From: Arthrinium phaeospermum
Lineage: Eukaryota > Ascomycota > Sordariomycetes > Amphisphaeriales > Apiosporaceae
NCBI GenBank assembly: GCA_006503535.1
Contig: QYRS01000004.1
Coordinates: 620,001 to 684,000, forward strand
Reading direction: 5' to 3'
Length of the DNA: 64,000 bases
This document shows positions 10,539 through 22,039 of this stretch, one piece after another. A program made the position numbers and the translations under genes. The notes under the pieces were generated by a model. The model saw only the letters and a program-made list of their open reading frames with translations. It ran no database searches and was not told the DNA's origin. Numbering within the stretch: position 1 is the first letter of the stretch; each line of letters begins with the position of its first letter.

Positions 10539-13500
10539 ATTGACGTCGTTGACTGGAGATTTGTGGCCGAAGGTAGTCAGATGTTTTGTTAGATCGTATG
10601 GACTGTTATGGACATAGTGTTTAGTATCAAATTTGTGTCGATATTCGTTTGTATCGCTCACCTGCTTTTCTCACGAAGCTCGTATGAATAACACTCGTAT
10701 TCTTCGTTCGTATATTGCCGTTTCTTGTAGCCTGGTCTCAAGTTGCGTTTATTGTTTGCTGTCGATGATCTGTAGCGTTGCGTTGCTTGGTCGTGATCTA
10801 GTTGATGAATTCTTTCTAGCCAGGGAGGCCCGTGATTCTTTATATCATGTCTAAATGACACCCTTGACGTAGACAACCCCACGCTACGATACATGGAATG
10901 AACGCCCTTCCTCATCCTTACGTGTTCCACGTCGATGGTGGTCCCACAAGGACCCGGGACTGACTGAGCATATCCAAAACATGGCTGTGTTTCTTTCTCC
11001 CGAGGTCTTACAGGTTCCCCGTGGCGGCTGAATTCGGTCTTCGTGGTCAGATGACACGCGGTGGCCGCTCCGGGTGTTCGGCATGCCCCGGACGATGTAG
11101 GCTGGTGACATCGACAGGGTAGGCGATGCATTGATGTTGTAAGAGAGATGGAAACTCGGGATCCCCGTCTACATCTAGATATGGAATCCGGTGTGCCATA
11201 AGAGGCAACAAGTGGAACCAGGATCACGATTGAACGCCTCCTCGGGACGTACTTTACAATGTTTTGGTCAGGGGTACAGTCCATCGTTGGCTCATGGGCG
11301 GGGACAAGGGGCCACTACCCTCTCACTCGGCCGGGGCATGGAGTGGGGTGAGCGACATGATCAGAGCCATAAGAGAGCATAGAAACCTGGTCATGGCCAG
11401 TAGGGCTGCATAGGGCATGGACCTTTGATGTCCTCGCGCCGCGATGGGGAATAGTTTGGCTATAGTGGCCGTTGGATAGACCCGTTGCAGTGGCTTGGGG
11501 CTGGGGCTGATGTAGGATGACGAGGATGACAACATCGTCAACCGTGTGATGGGATTAGATTTTCTTATATAGGTGCACGCACACGAGACCCTGGGGTTGG
11601 TAAAAGCCTGCTTGGTGTTTGGAGGCTAGCCAGATTGGCGAGAGAAAACGCCACAGTTCTAGAAGATTTCTGGAATTATCTGACAAGTCCCATCCGATTG
11701 GCTGTCTGCCAAGCCTGCGGTTGAGCTGTTGCTGACAGATGAGGAGCTTATTTTTGGGGTTTGAAATCGGTAAATGGTTACTTAGGTAATTAATGCTGCA
11801 GGCCAGGGTCGGCGACCTCGTACAAGGTCGATATGGTGAAACCCGGCTCCCCGCCCCATGTGCCATTGGTGGGAATTTCTCGGAATCACCGCTGGCTTAG
11901 GAACGCCGGGAAACGTGGGGTTTCTGGTGAGCTGAGTTCTTGGTCGTCTCCATCAACCTCGCGTAGAAAGGTGTAAGCGATCTGGAGAGGACGGAGTGAG
12001 TGGCTCGTACAGCAATGCCGCAAATAGAACCTCCCATGCGATAGGACCGACTTCGATCAAAGGTATGAAATACCAGACGCTCCGTGACGCATTCTTCGGG
12101 GACCCGAATGGGATTGACGGATAGCCGGGAGAAAGCGGCTCGCTTTGCCCGGCGTGTGCGGAATTGATTCCAAATCGCTACGGTGTTCTGAGTGGGATGC
12201 TATGCAATTGTGCATATGGAATTCTTGGCAGAAGGCATCGTCAATGATGCCAAATGCTTACCGAACAGGTCGCGGTTTGTCATCCGGAGAGCAATTGGCC
12301 GGCGAGGAGCAAACGGCGTTCGAATGTCGTCGGAACAGATGTGCGCGCCCATCCAATTTGACATGCATGCATATTGAGTCACCGAAACGCCGGAGTGGCG
12401 GTAGACCTAGAACGTGCATATTGTTCTAGAAACTTTCTAGATCCTGGCGGAAACACCCGAGTGCACCGCTGATGATGAACAACCTGCCTCGGAACGATTA
12501 CTGATCTCAATCCTTCCAGAGCCTCATGCAAGAGTCCATCTTCATGACGTCTCAGATAAGTTTGAAATCTTAGACATGTAGTCAGATTGGTCATACCCCC
12601 GGAACGAAATCCTTCTCGCCAAACCTGCCGGAAATGGAAATTGATGGATGTAGTCTCGAGAGGTTCCGGCAGTCTGGGTGAAGCTAGGCTAGTCCCATGC
12701 GCCGTCGATGCAGCAGTGCGCGGATCGCCGAGTACCCCCCGTACCCGGAACTCCTGGCACCGGTCTTTACCACTACCACTTGCTACATAATGCTGCCCAA
12801 GAACTGCCGCCGATCCAATCAAGAAGCTCAAGCATGACTCCTTGCGCCATATTGTCCGTCAACAATATGTCTGAATGAATGCAGGTGCATGACATGACCT
12901 TCGTGTTGGACAACGCAAGCGCGTAGGCATGTCAGAACTCTCGTGATCCCAAAGGTAGAGTCAGCAAGCGCACGCATCGCACCGCAGAAGCGCCGGCGCT
13001 GGAAATAACATCAATCCTCACCATCTTAGCCGATCAGCTGAACACGGGCCGGCTCTCTCTTTCTTTCACGCTCTCAGCTATGACGTAGCTGAAGCCCTAG
13101 TAGGGCTGTCGCGTGCTATCCACTGGCTCTTACTCACCCCCATAGCGGTCGACAACTAAATGCACTTCATGCATCAGACTCTCGTGAAAGACCTTCGATG
13201 CGACCTCGTAAATAGGCATATATATTTGCTTTTCTTGAGCTATAGTTAGATGACTCGTCGCGGATACAAGTATGTATTGCTTGCTGATTGGCTTCGAGCC
13301 GATTTTCAGTTACCGAGTTAGTTTGCTGACGGCTGGTAACAGATGAATGAACCAATGTCGACTATGGTGCTTTTCAATTATATTTTTAGACCCAGTGTGC
13401 TCTTCATGTTCGCTTGGATTCCATCGATCGATCCTACATCGTAACTGCGTCGACGCTAGCTGGCAGCAACCGCTCATACTCAGTAAGCAACCATCAGTCT

Positions 13501-14037
13501 ACTGCAAGGAAAACCCGAGTAAATAAGCATTCGCTGTGAGTCTATTAACTGCAAACATATTATTCTCTCTGTATCCTCGACCTTCATCGAGCGCTGTAGG
13601 TATTAATGTATACACATCTAGTCTTGCCCAGTTCTAAAACGGTAAACATAGATGGACGCTGTCAGACTCCTTCCCACAGGGCTGCTGACCCAGCCAATGG
13701 CGCAGTCAGAAACGCTTCAGCTGGCCTCGTCAGCTGGCGCGCCTTATTCTCTCCCAATAAAGCGACACTTGTACTCTGGAGCCTCGTCTCGGGGAGAGCT
13801 GAATCTCATAGCCTGTGAGAGTCATCTTCGCTGCCAGTAACGCCACAAAAGCCGCCGCGCGTAACGCTCTAGCGGAATAGCGGTAGTGCGGATGTCATCT
13901 CCGCAGAACACCGCATCTGCAGCGGTATATGAACGGCGCAATCCTGTTCCGCCATGCAGGTCCCTGTAATGATGATAGTAAGAGTGGCAATAATAATGTT
14001 AATAAGCTCCTTGTCACACGTGATCTCTTCTACGCAA
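10539..14037. other. Gene-poor 3.5 kb stretch
   Basis: No convincing gene. The longest open frames (minus strand 11284-10658, 208 aa, and minus strand 12831-12379, 150 aa) have random-looking composition, no domain features and no supporting introns. There are no long repeats or terminal inverted repeats that I could see. It may be degraded accessory DNA or regulatory sequence. Confidence 0.45.
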
Positions 14038-15886
14038 TCATTGCGCGGCGGCCTCTTCGTCATCTCCGTGCTCATCCTCGTCCTCAAACCCATCGTCCGT
14101 ACTCTCCAAGCCATGAGGTCGAATGCCGTAGCTGGCGGCCCAGCCAACAAGGGCAAACCCGCCGAACAGGCCCCAAGCGAGCAATTCGCCCTTACCGTCT
14201 ACGCGCATGGAAAGGGTGAAGAGACTTCCACTAACGAACGGCCCGAAACTTCTTCCAGCTGCTGACAGCGTCTGCGCAAAGCCGTTTAGAGTTCCCAGGC
14301 TGGAGTGCGACGGGGCTGAGTTCGTGATCTGGGAGCCAAAATTAGCATCATTAAGAACCAATACTGGGCGGGCGCGCATGGCAACAACGAAGGGTACTCA
14401 CTAATAGCATGACACTCGACAGACCACCCACGGCGCAAATGTTCTTGATCACCAAAATAACGCCCATCTCCCCATAGAGCCAGAGTTTGCCGCTCGGCGA
14501 GTCGCGATAACCAATGAAGGGCATCAGGGCCATGCTGATGGCGAGACCCAGCAGCGATCCGCGGTACGTGCCCAGGTTGCCCAAGCGAGCCTTCAGCTGC
14601 GGGAACAAGACCAACTGGAACAGGATGGTGAAGATGCCGGCAACCGAGAGCGAGACGCCAATAACGTCGGACTGAAGACCTCGACCGGTCGGAGGGTCTG
14701 CGGCCGCATAGATGGGGTACAGGCTGCTGAACGAGATGTTGGACACCTGGAAGATGAGGTAGGTGAGAAGGACCAGGACAGTGGTTCGGTTCATTATATC
14801 CTTCCAGGTCTCGGGATTTGAGGGGTCCTTGTGGTCGTTCTCGCCGCCAGAGTCTTCCTCGATGGTGGGCGCGAGGAGCCCCTCCTGCTCGGTTGAATCG
14901 GAGTCGATGGCCGGCTTCTTCGCGCCGTCCTTGCCCTTCTTCAAGAAACTTGTAAACCACTCGAATCGTTCCGACCACTCCATAGAGCCGCCCTGGTCTT
15001 CCAACGTCTCCTCGTACCAGATGGCGAGCACGACAACGCTCAGCGCCAGGAGCGAGGCGCCCAGGATGTTGGGAGCCAAGAAAGGATATTGATCCTCCGC
15101 CACCCTGCCGACCAGCAAGCCGCCCAACGCCGGACCCGTGATACTGCCCAAGCTGTAGACGACAGGGAGCCACGTGAAGGCCTTGCTCTGGTTGCTGCGG
15201 TCCGTCAGCTCGCCCAGGCAGGTCGGCACCACCGCCGCGTTGCCGTTGAGGAGACCCATGGCCACGTGCACGACCATAACGTGCCAGTACTGAGTGCAGA
15301 AGCCGAACATGGCGAAGCAGAGGCAGAGGAACGTGGTGCCGAGCAGCATGACAGGCTTGCGGCCGATTCTGTCGGACAGGTAACCCCAGATCAGGTTGGT
15401 GGCCAGCTGGGCGAGCGCAAAGGCCGAGGCGAGCAGCCCCACATAGAGGCCGACCTTGGACTCGTCGCCCGGGAGGAAGTCCTTGACCATGGTGGGCAGG
15501 TAGGGCGAGATGGAGTTGAGCGCCGTCTGCTCCGACAGCGAGAGCAGCGCCAGTAGGGCGAGCTGGCGCCAGGGCAGCGGCGTGGGTGTGTGTTCGTCGC
15601 CAGCATCAGAGTCGCCTGACTCGGAGCCCGACGGTCGGTGGCCCGGGGTCTTGGGAGGGGGTGTCGGGAAGGTCTGGTAGTGGTGGTGCTGCGTCGAGAG
15701 TCGTCGCAGGCCGCGGCCCCGAGGCGTGAGCGAGGGCGGAGGTGAGCCGGCGCGGAACGAGCCTGTCGAGGTCAATCGGTTCGGTCGTATTCGCACGGGG
15801 GTCCTGGGAGCGCCTGTGGCTTCTGTTGCGACTCTTCGCGACGAGTCAGCAGAGGCTGCCGCCGCCACCTGACCTGAATGCACCAT
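14038..15886 (-). CDS. MFS transporter, ZIF1/YCR023C-like drug:H+ antiporter group
   Basis: Two exons, 15886-14402 and 14328-14038, total 1776 nt and 591 aa. The first 105 residues are a Ser/Pro/Arg-rich cytosolic head. The MFS core begins at PWRQLALLALLSL. The conserved loop 2/3 motif is intact (GYLSDRIGRKPVMLLG), and helix 5 carries the antiporter-like LGSITGPALGG. A long cytosolic loop with acidic stretches separates the two six-helix halves. Exon 2 gives NSAPSHSSLGTLNG and GRSFGPFVSG, which match the ZIF1-like branch of plant and fungal exporters (yeast YCR023C). The tail is strongly acidic. The role is probably proton-coupled efflux of a small molecule; the substrate is not predictable. 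A CGCT repeat lies just upstream. Confidence 0.85.
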
Positions 15887-17491
15887 CTTCTCGGTATGTA
15901 TCTTCCTACTCTCTGGCCACTAGTCGTTTTCTCAATGTCGCGACGCGCGAAATATCGGCTGGAGCAGGCAACCTGTCGGTTCGCGTCGGAAGAGAAAAAA
16001 AAGTAATGGCAAGTAGGGCAGAGTGTCTCAGAGCTCGTGTCGCTGCCGTTCGCTCGCTCGCTCGCTCGGTCTCTCGCAATGGCAGGGCGACTGAGTTGGT
16101 ATTTATCTGGCTGGCAATGACGTAGGCCGTGGATGGAAGGAGCTGGCCCCGACGGATCGGGTGCCTTTGTAATACAAAGGCACTAAGGAAAGTTCTGGTT
16201 TATCATGGGTGAATCGATACAGTATTGTCACAGCATATTCGTCACAGGTAGAAAAATTGAGCAATCATGTCATGAAAGACACTGAGTATGTAGCAAGTAG
16301 AAGATGTCAGACAAAGCTCAATTGAGGTGAAGGATGCACGCGCAGGCAAAGCAATGCAGGTAGGTAGGGATTTTAAGTGACGCAAAATTTCGGTAGTGGA
16401 CTGATCGAACAAGGACATGGGGAAACGATGCAGGTGGCGCGCAGGCTGGGGTTGGGGGATGGAAAAGATCAGAGATTCCAGGCTTCGGCGTGCGCTAAGG
16501 GGGCCTTTAAGGTTAGGCAGTCCATCCCACTAAAGAAAACCGTTCGCCGTAGTGGGATGGTGAAGATAGCACTGCACCACTGCTGCCACCTTGGGGCCTC
16601 GCAGCCCACCATTCCTTCCCCCTCACGGGCCTCAGAGGCTCACTTGCGCGGCTCGCTTCACCTGCAGATAGCGGGGTCCGCCAGGAAGAGCCCGGGAGGC
16701 GTGGCTGGATGCGGCCAGGAACATGCGGCTTGCGCTCGGCTGATCTGGGATCTGGTTGGCACCGGAACTTTATCTCCTGCCAGCAACCGCGGCCTCGGTT
16801 GGGCTGTATGGATGTCCGCGCATTCCAGTGATATTTCTCCGTATTCAAAGCAGTACAAACAAAATGCGATTGGTAAAATGTCATGGCATCGGCGCAAATA
16901 TGAGCCCTAAGTTGTCTTCGTCCAGCAACCGCCAGAGTCGCTTACGTGATCAGATGTCCATGGTAGAATCAAATTACGGTCATTATGATCATACCTATAT
17001 TTGAAGCCAACTACGAATCGCAATAACACCTGCCCCGCTGGATGTCTTCGTGACTGGCCGACCCATGACTCAACACGAGAGTCAATGTCCTACCGATAGT
17101 ACTGATAGCAGCGGACCACCTGCAAACGGACATTTGAAAAGCCCCGGACTCTTAAACCACCTACTACAACAAACTTGGCATCTACATCTGACAAGGCAAA
17201 TTGATACTCGAGTGGGATTTCGAGTGCAACCATAGCAAACCTGAAGGTTCAATAGACAATATTGATATACTGCGTGCATCAAGGTCACATGTAAGGCCAA
17301 AGGACTCAATTATCGTGATATCCAAACTCGAATTATACACCAAAGCAGCTATGTATGATATTTTATACCCATCATTTCGCCAATACGCCAAGCCTCCCCG
17401 CGAAGCCCTTCTCCTCTACTGTATCGTCGCATCTCTACATGTAGCCATGGCCTACCGAATAAATGCCTTTCTTTCATATATCCGCCTTCTT
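15887..17491. other. Intergenic, no gene seen
   Basis: 1.6 kb between the MFS start and the 3' end of the GH3 gene. It holds the MFS promoter, with a short CGCT microsatellite. A plus-strand open frame at 16377-16910 begins with GTG and has no recognisable features. Confidence 0.45.
16050..16067. repeat. CGCT tetranucleotide microsatellite
   Basis: Four uninterrupted CGCT units (TCGCTCGCTCGCTCGCTC) about 165-180 bp upstream of the MFS start codon, probably in its 5' leader or promoter. Confidence 0.7.
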
Positions 17492-20446
17492 CTACCAAGT
17501 AATCTTAACCGGCAAATCCCTCGAACTCCGCCCGACATGGAACGTGTACTGCCCCTTGGTCACCATGGCCCAGTTCTGCGCCTGCACGTCCCAGTAGCTC
17601 AGATCGCGCCGCGTCAGGTTGAACGTGACCATCTGCGTCTGGTTTTGCTGCAGCATCGTCTTCTCGAACCCGCGCAGCACCCGGTAGGGAAACACGACGC
17701 TGTTCAGCACCGCCTGCGGGTACGCCATGTACAGCTGCGTCACCACCTGGCCCGCGCGCGCGCCGACGTTGGTCACGTTGACCGACACCTGCGCGTACGT
17801 CTCCCACAGGTCCGGGTTGCCGCCCTCGTCGCCGCCGGCGCCCGAAAGGGGCTGCTTCACGTCGTAGCCGTCGGGGTAGGGGTACTTGTGGGTCACGATA
17901 TCCTCGATGTCCTCGATGTACGGGTAGACGTACTTGTCGAGCTTGCGGAAGCCCTCGGGGAACAGCACCTCGTCCTCCTCGGGGATCTTGCTGTCGTACT
18001 CGGGAGGCATGGCAAAGTCCTTGGGCCGGTCGGCGGGGTACTGGCTCTTGGGTTTGACCTCCTTGAGGTCCAGAGACGAGAATTTGAAGGTCGTGTACGA
18101 TAGACCGAAGCCAAACTCAAAGCGAGGCTCGATGCTGTACTTGTCGAAGTGGCGGTAATCGACAAACAATCCCTCCTTGAAATCTTGTTGGGGCACGACA
18201 CCGTTGGGGAGATACAGGATCTGGGCACCCTCGCCGTACTCTGCTATACTCTTGCCAATGGTGTAAGGGAGATGGCCACTAGGGCTGATGTGGCCCAAAA
18301 TGACATCGGCGAGCGCGTTTCCAGACTCTTGCCCAGGCAGGTTGGCCAGAATGACAGCCTTGACGTTGGGGTGCTCGATCCACTTCTCCATGATGACGGG
18401 ACCGACAGCGTGAATAACCACAAGGACCTCGCCCTTGCCGTCACCACAGCCGTCAGCAACGGCCAGGATCAAATCATCGCCGCCCTTCTGCAGGTTAAGA
18501 TCGGGGCGGTCACCCCTGACGCCGTCACTCGAGATGAAACCCTCGCCGCCATCGGCATTGGCAAAGACGATGCAAATGTCGCGGCTCTTGAGGTCTTCCG
18601 GCTTGGGTTTCTCGTTGGTAAGGTGCGTAGTCAAGTCAACCTCGTCCTTGTTCTTCCACTCGTCGGACAACTTCTCAACGGGAGTAATGAGGTAAGGGAA
18701 CTCGACGGCGCCAGATCCCCAGCCCGAGGCCAGAGTACCCTGGTTGCAGCCGCGGTCCTTGCACGCATTGGGTCCCTTGCCGGGTCCAGCATCCTCGCCA
18801 AAGATACCGATCTTGGCCTTTCCTGCATGCTTCTTGCTGAGTCTCATGCGTCGACGCCTCATGTCGGTGTTGCCGTGGTGGTCCATCGGGAGCATATTCT
18901 CGTTCTTCAACAAGACCGTTCCTTCGGCGCCAATTCTGCGAGCCAAGACGGAGTGGTTACCCATAACGTTCACGTACTCGTTGACACGGACCTTCTCCTG
19001 GTCTGACGGGCTGCCTGGGGCTTCAACGCCGTATTCCTCGTCGGTCCACGAGGAGAAGTTGGGACCATCGGGATCAAACTTCTCCTTGTCGTCCTGGCCC
19101 ATCTGGTACCAAGCAGCAACAATTCGCGTAACCATGTCGTTGATGCGCTCCAGCGGTACGGAACCGTTCATGACGGACTTGGTGAGTTCGGAGCCCCACA
19201 GACTCTTGCCGTCGGACCAGAAGAGACCGTCGCCCGGCATGGTCATGTCGAGACCCGCGAGAGCAGTCGAAACACCGGCCCTCTGAGCCAACCAGTCACT
19301 CATGACGAAACCCTGGAAGCCCATCTCGTCCTTGAGGATGCCGTTCAACAATTTGGAGTTGCCGCACGCGTAGCTGTTGTTGACCTGGTTGTAGCTACAC
19401 ATGACACTCGCGACACCGGCCTTGACCGCATCGCCGAACGGCCACATGTACAATTCGTGAAGGGTGCGGTCGTCGATGTTGGAGCTGATGGCGTTGGGCA
19501 GACCCCACTCCCAGGCCTGGCGGAAGTGTTCCTGCTCGTTGGCGACCAGGTGCTTGATGGTGGCCATGACGCCCTCATCCTGTATTCCCTTGATCGATTG
19601 GAAAGCCGCGACACCCTGTAGGTAAGGATCGGCACCGAATCCCTCCCAGTTCCTGCCACCAGCCGGCATACGCCCCAGAGGGCCAATGCAGGGGCCCAGG
19701 ATGGCGTTGATTCCCTTCTTGCGCGCCTCGACAGCATGAGCGTTACCCCACTTGTACATGAGGTCCTTGTTCCACGTCGCGCCGACCGTGATACCGGCTG
19801 GGAAGGCCGTAGCGTTATCCGCGAATCGAATACCCAGAGGCCCGTCCTGGAGTGCCAATGACGGGAAGCCCACGTTGACAGCCGGGCCGGTGTTACCTAC
19901 GGCCGGGCCCATTGACCAGCCAGTACCGGTGGTGATGTTTACCTTTTCGGGCAGCGTCATCTTGCTGACCATCTCGCTGGCCTTGCGGTAGCTTTCGGCC
20001 CAGCCTCGCGCTATACCACCTTTGGGCGTGGGATACCACGGCGGCGAGAGGCCGTCTTGTGGGGCACCCTTGAACTTGTTGAACGCGAAGAAGCCACCGG
20101 CTCCCAATGCGATTATGACCAAACCGATGACCGCCAAACAGCTGAAGAGGCAAGGTCTGGAGCGGCCGCAACAGCAGCTACAGAAGACCCGCGTGCAGCA
20201 ATTGCGCCGCCGGGCTCGCAGGGCCAGCGCCTGCTCGCTCTTGGGACCGGTGAGGGGGTCGGACTGGAGGAACTCGGTCGCGTCGATGTCGGAATCGTGG
20301 TCGAGCGAAGAGCGGGCATCGAAGGATTTTCGATCGTCGAACGAGCGGCGACCGTCGAAGGAACCGCGGCCGTCCATCGAGCGGCGGAGCGGATCCGAGT
20401 CCCCATTCGGCCGAGGGCTGAGGAGGCCCTCTTTGCTACCGTCCAT
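17492..20446 (-). CDS. Membrane-anchored GH3 beta-glucosidase (bglE-like)
   Basis: An intronless 2955-nt frame encodes 984 aa. Residues 1-100 are a cytosolic head with Arg/Ser/Asp repeats (SFDGRRSFDDRKSFD) and a Cys cluster (CCTRVFCSCCCGRSRPC). A single transmembrane helix follows at about 101-124, so this is a type II membrane protein with the enzyme outside. The GH3 N-domain starts near 150. The active-site region is GFVMSDW with Asp384 as the expected nucleophile, and KHLVANEQEHFR is the upstream conserved substrate-binding segment. The second GH3 domain and a fibronectin-III-like C-terminal domain (YDVKQPLSG to VKITW) follow. This layout matches bglE-type enzymes of Aspergillus. It likely cleaves beta-glucosides or oligoglucans at the cell surface. 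I chose Met at 20446 because the upstream in-frame part reads like leader. Confidence 0.9.
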   Translation of the reverse strand: MDGSKEGLLSPRPNGDSDPLRRSMDGRGSFDGRRSFDDRKSFDARSSLDHDSDIDATEFLQSDPLTGPKSEQALALRARRRNCCTRVFCSCCCGRSRPCLFSCLAVIGLVIIALGAGGFFAFNKFKGAPQDGLSPPWYPTPKGGIARGWAESYRKASEMVSKMTLPEKVNITTGTGWSMGPAVGNTGPAVNVGFPSLALQDGPLGIRFADNATAFPAGITVGATWNKDLMYKWGNAHAVEARKKGINAILGPCIGPLGRMPAGGRNWEGFGADPYLQGVAAFQSIKGIQDEGVMATIKHLVANEQEHFRQAWEWGLPNAISSNIDDRTLHELYMWPFGDAVKAGVASVMCSYNQVNNSYACGNSKLLNGILKDEMGFQGFVMSDWLAQRAGVSTALAGLDMTMPGDGLFWSDGKSLWGSELTKSVMNGSVPLERINDMVTRIVAAWYQMGQDDKEKFDPDGPNFSSWTDEEYGVEAPGSPSDQEKVRVNEYVNVMGNHSVLARRIGAEGTVLLKNENMLPMDHHGNTDMRRRRMRLSKKHAGKAKIGIFGEDAGPGKGPNACKDRGCNQGTLASGWGSGAVEFPYLITPVEKLSDEWKNKDEVDLTTHLTNEKPKPEDLKSRDICIVFANADGGEGFISSDGVRGDRPDLNLQKGGDDLILAVADGCGDGKGEVLVVIHAVGPVIMEKWIEHPNVKAVILANLPGQESGNALADVILGHISPSGHLPYTIGKSIAEYGEGAQILYLPNGVVPQQDFKEGLFVDYRHFDKYSIEPRFEFGFGLSYTTFKFSSLDLKEVKPKSQYPADRPKDFAMPPEYDSKIPEEDEVLFPEGFRKLDKYVYPYIEDIEDIVTHKYPYPDGYDVKQPLSGAGGDEGGNPDLWETYAQVSVNVTNVGARAGQVVTQLYMAYPQAVLNSVVFPYRVLRGFEKTMLQQNQTQMVTFNLTRRDLSYWDVQAQNWAMVTKGQYTFHVGRSSRDLPVKITW

Positions 20447-22039
20447 GATTGAGAACTGCTCAGGATTATATATCGAAGGTATTATAGATTGGCTGTGCGG
20501 AGTATTTCTATTTGGAAGCTTGAAGTCAGTATTATTGTAGATTTTGTCGAGATGCAGCAGTGACCCGGTAATTTGTTTACTTACCAATGCTCCAGGTGAA
20601 AATAACAACAGTTCAGCTCTTCAGCTGAAGTGTATTTCGTAGAACCCCCAATAAGGAATATTTCACCGTCTAGGCGCAAAAACGAATGGAAGATGACGAA
20701 ATGGTGGTACAGGCAGGTTGGGGAGTTGGAAATTTGTCGAAGTCTCAGATCGAGACAAGATTGTCGGACTTTAGAGCTGACCCGTCATAAAACAGCGGCA
20801 CATGCTTCTATGGAGAGAGCGCTTGCCAGCAAACGATGGATGCAAAGACGAAGCAAAAGAACGGGATGATTGAAAAAAGAGATGGTAATAAGAAAAGGGG
20901 AAAAGAAAAAAAGTAGAAGCAACGTCTTGGATCTGTCAACATTGAAGAGGCAAATGCCAATTGGTGCGACGAGGAAACATTTCCGGTTGAAACGTTCCAG
21001 GCCCGGTCTTGCATCCAGATTGAGACGAGGATGACCGCATCTTGAAACTCCAGATGGCTCTTGGCATCCCGCACTGGTGCCCACTGCCGTCAAAGCTTCG
21101 CTGGCCGCTCGAGCTCTGCCATTGGCCCTCGGCCCTGTCGGCCCCGTCGCTTCAGGGGCTTTAGTGTGTTATCCCTTGCCAGCTAGCACTCCTCACGACG
21201 CTAGAACAACCTTAACAGGCCTAAGCGCCCCCGTTCAGGACAATCGCTGCGTATCATCGCGGGCGTCCATCGTTACATCAGCTTCGTTGTTGTTGATTTG
21301 GTGGGCAAGTACTTGAGAAAACCTCTGAGTCAATACCCATTCTTGATTGAATGAGGGAGGCCCTTCCTGATGCGTTGCAAAAGCGCACAACATGCCCCCT
21401 TCGTGTGCCTCGTGACCAAAGCGAAATTGAGCATCCAACAGCGTATGAATGTTGGACGCATATATCCTCAGGTGCTAGCCATGCGCCGTTCACAACACGC
21501 AAGTGAGATGCGATCTCACTTCAGCGAGCTACCCAACCATTCAGAACTTGCATGATCCTTTGCTTTCGGTATATATGGCGATCTTTGGGTATGAAAATCG
21601 ATCTGCAATTATGGAGCGGCTCGGATCGAACCGGATTCGGTCTACCTTTGGTGCAAGATCAGTTTTCTCGAGAATCCAGGCGCGATCTCGGAGCAGCTTT
21701 TATCATGAAGCGAGTATCTGTCAGTCGATCCTGGGGATACTTCATGCTTATGATCCTATACGGCAACAGGTACTCGGCTCGTAATTTGTTTGATGGACTA
21801 GAACGTACACATACTTAGCACCAAGTCGATGTTGTATTTCACTAACTACGTATCGTCAAAAGCCCCACCTCACGGGGCCGCACCGACGGGCCTCGCTAAC
21901 GGGTATGGGACGATCAGAAAACAGAGATGGAATACCCGGGAATAGAGCTATTCTGATCCAAAAGAAAAAGGAAAAGGAAAAGGAAAAGCAAATGATACCA
22001 AAGGTTACTTATACAAGTCCAGTTGGGCACATCAGCTAG
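20447..22039. other. Intergenic, no gene seen
   Basis: 1.6 kb between the GH3 start and the 3' end of the coiled-coil gene. It contains the GH3 promoter and a short A/G-rich microsatellite. Open frames on both strands are short and featureless. Confidence 0.45.
21965..21988. repeat. GGAAAA-type microsatellite
   Basis: Purine-only tandem run of four GGAAAA-like units just downstream of the coiled-coil gene. Confidence 0.65.

Noticed and set aside
10658..11284. Minus-strand open frame of 208 aa with a true ATG
   Set aside because: Composition is random-like, no domain, no intron support, and it ends close to the promoter of the small His/Ser-rich gene.
12379..12831. Minus-strand open frame of 150 aa
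   Set aside because: No recognisable features, no conserved pattern and no neighbouring exons.
16377..16910. Plus-strand open frame of 177 aa
   Set aside because: Begins with GTG, composition looks non-coding, and no family features are seen.
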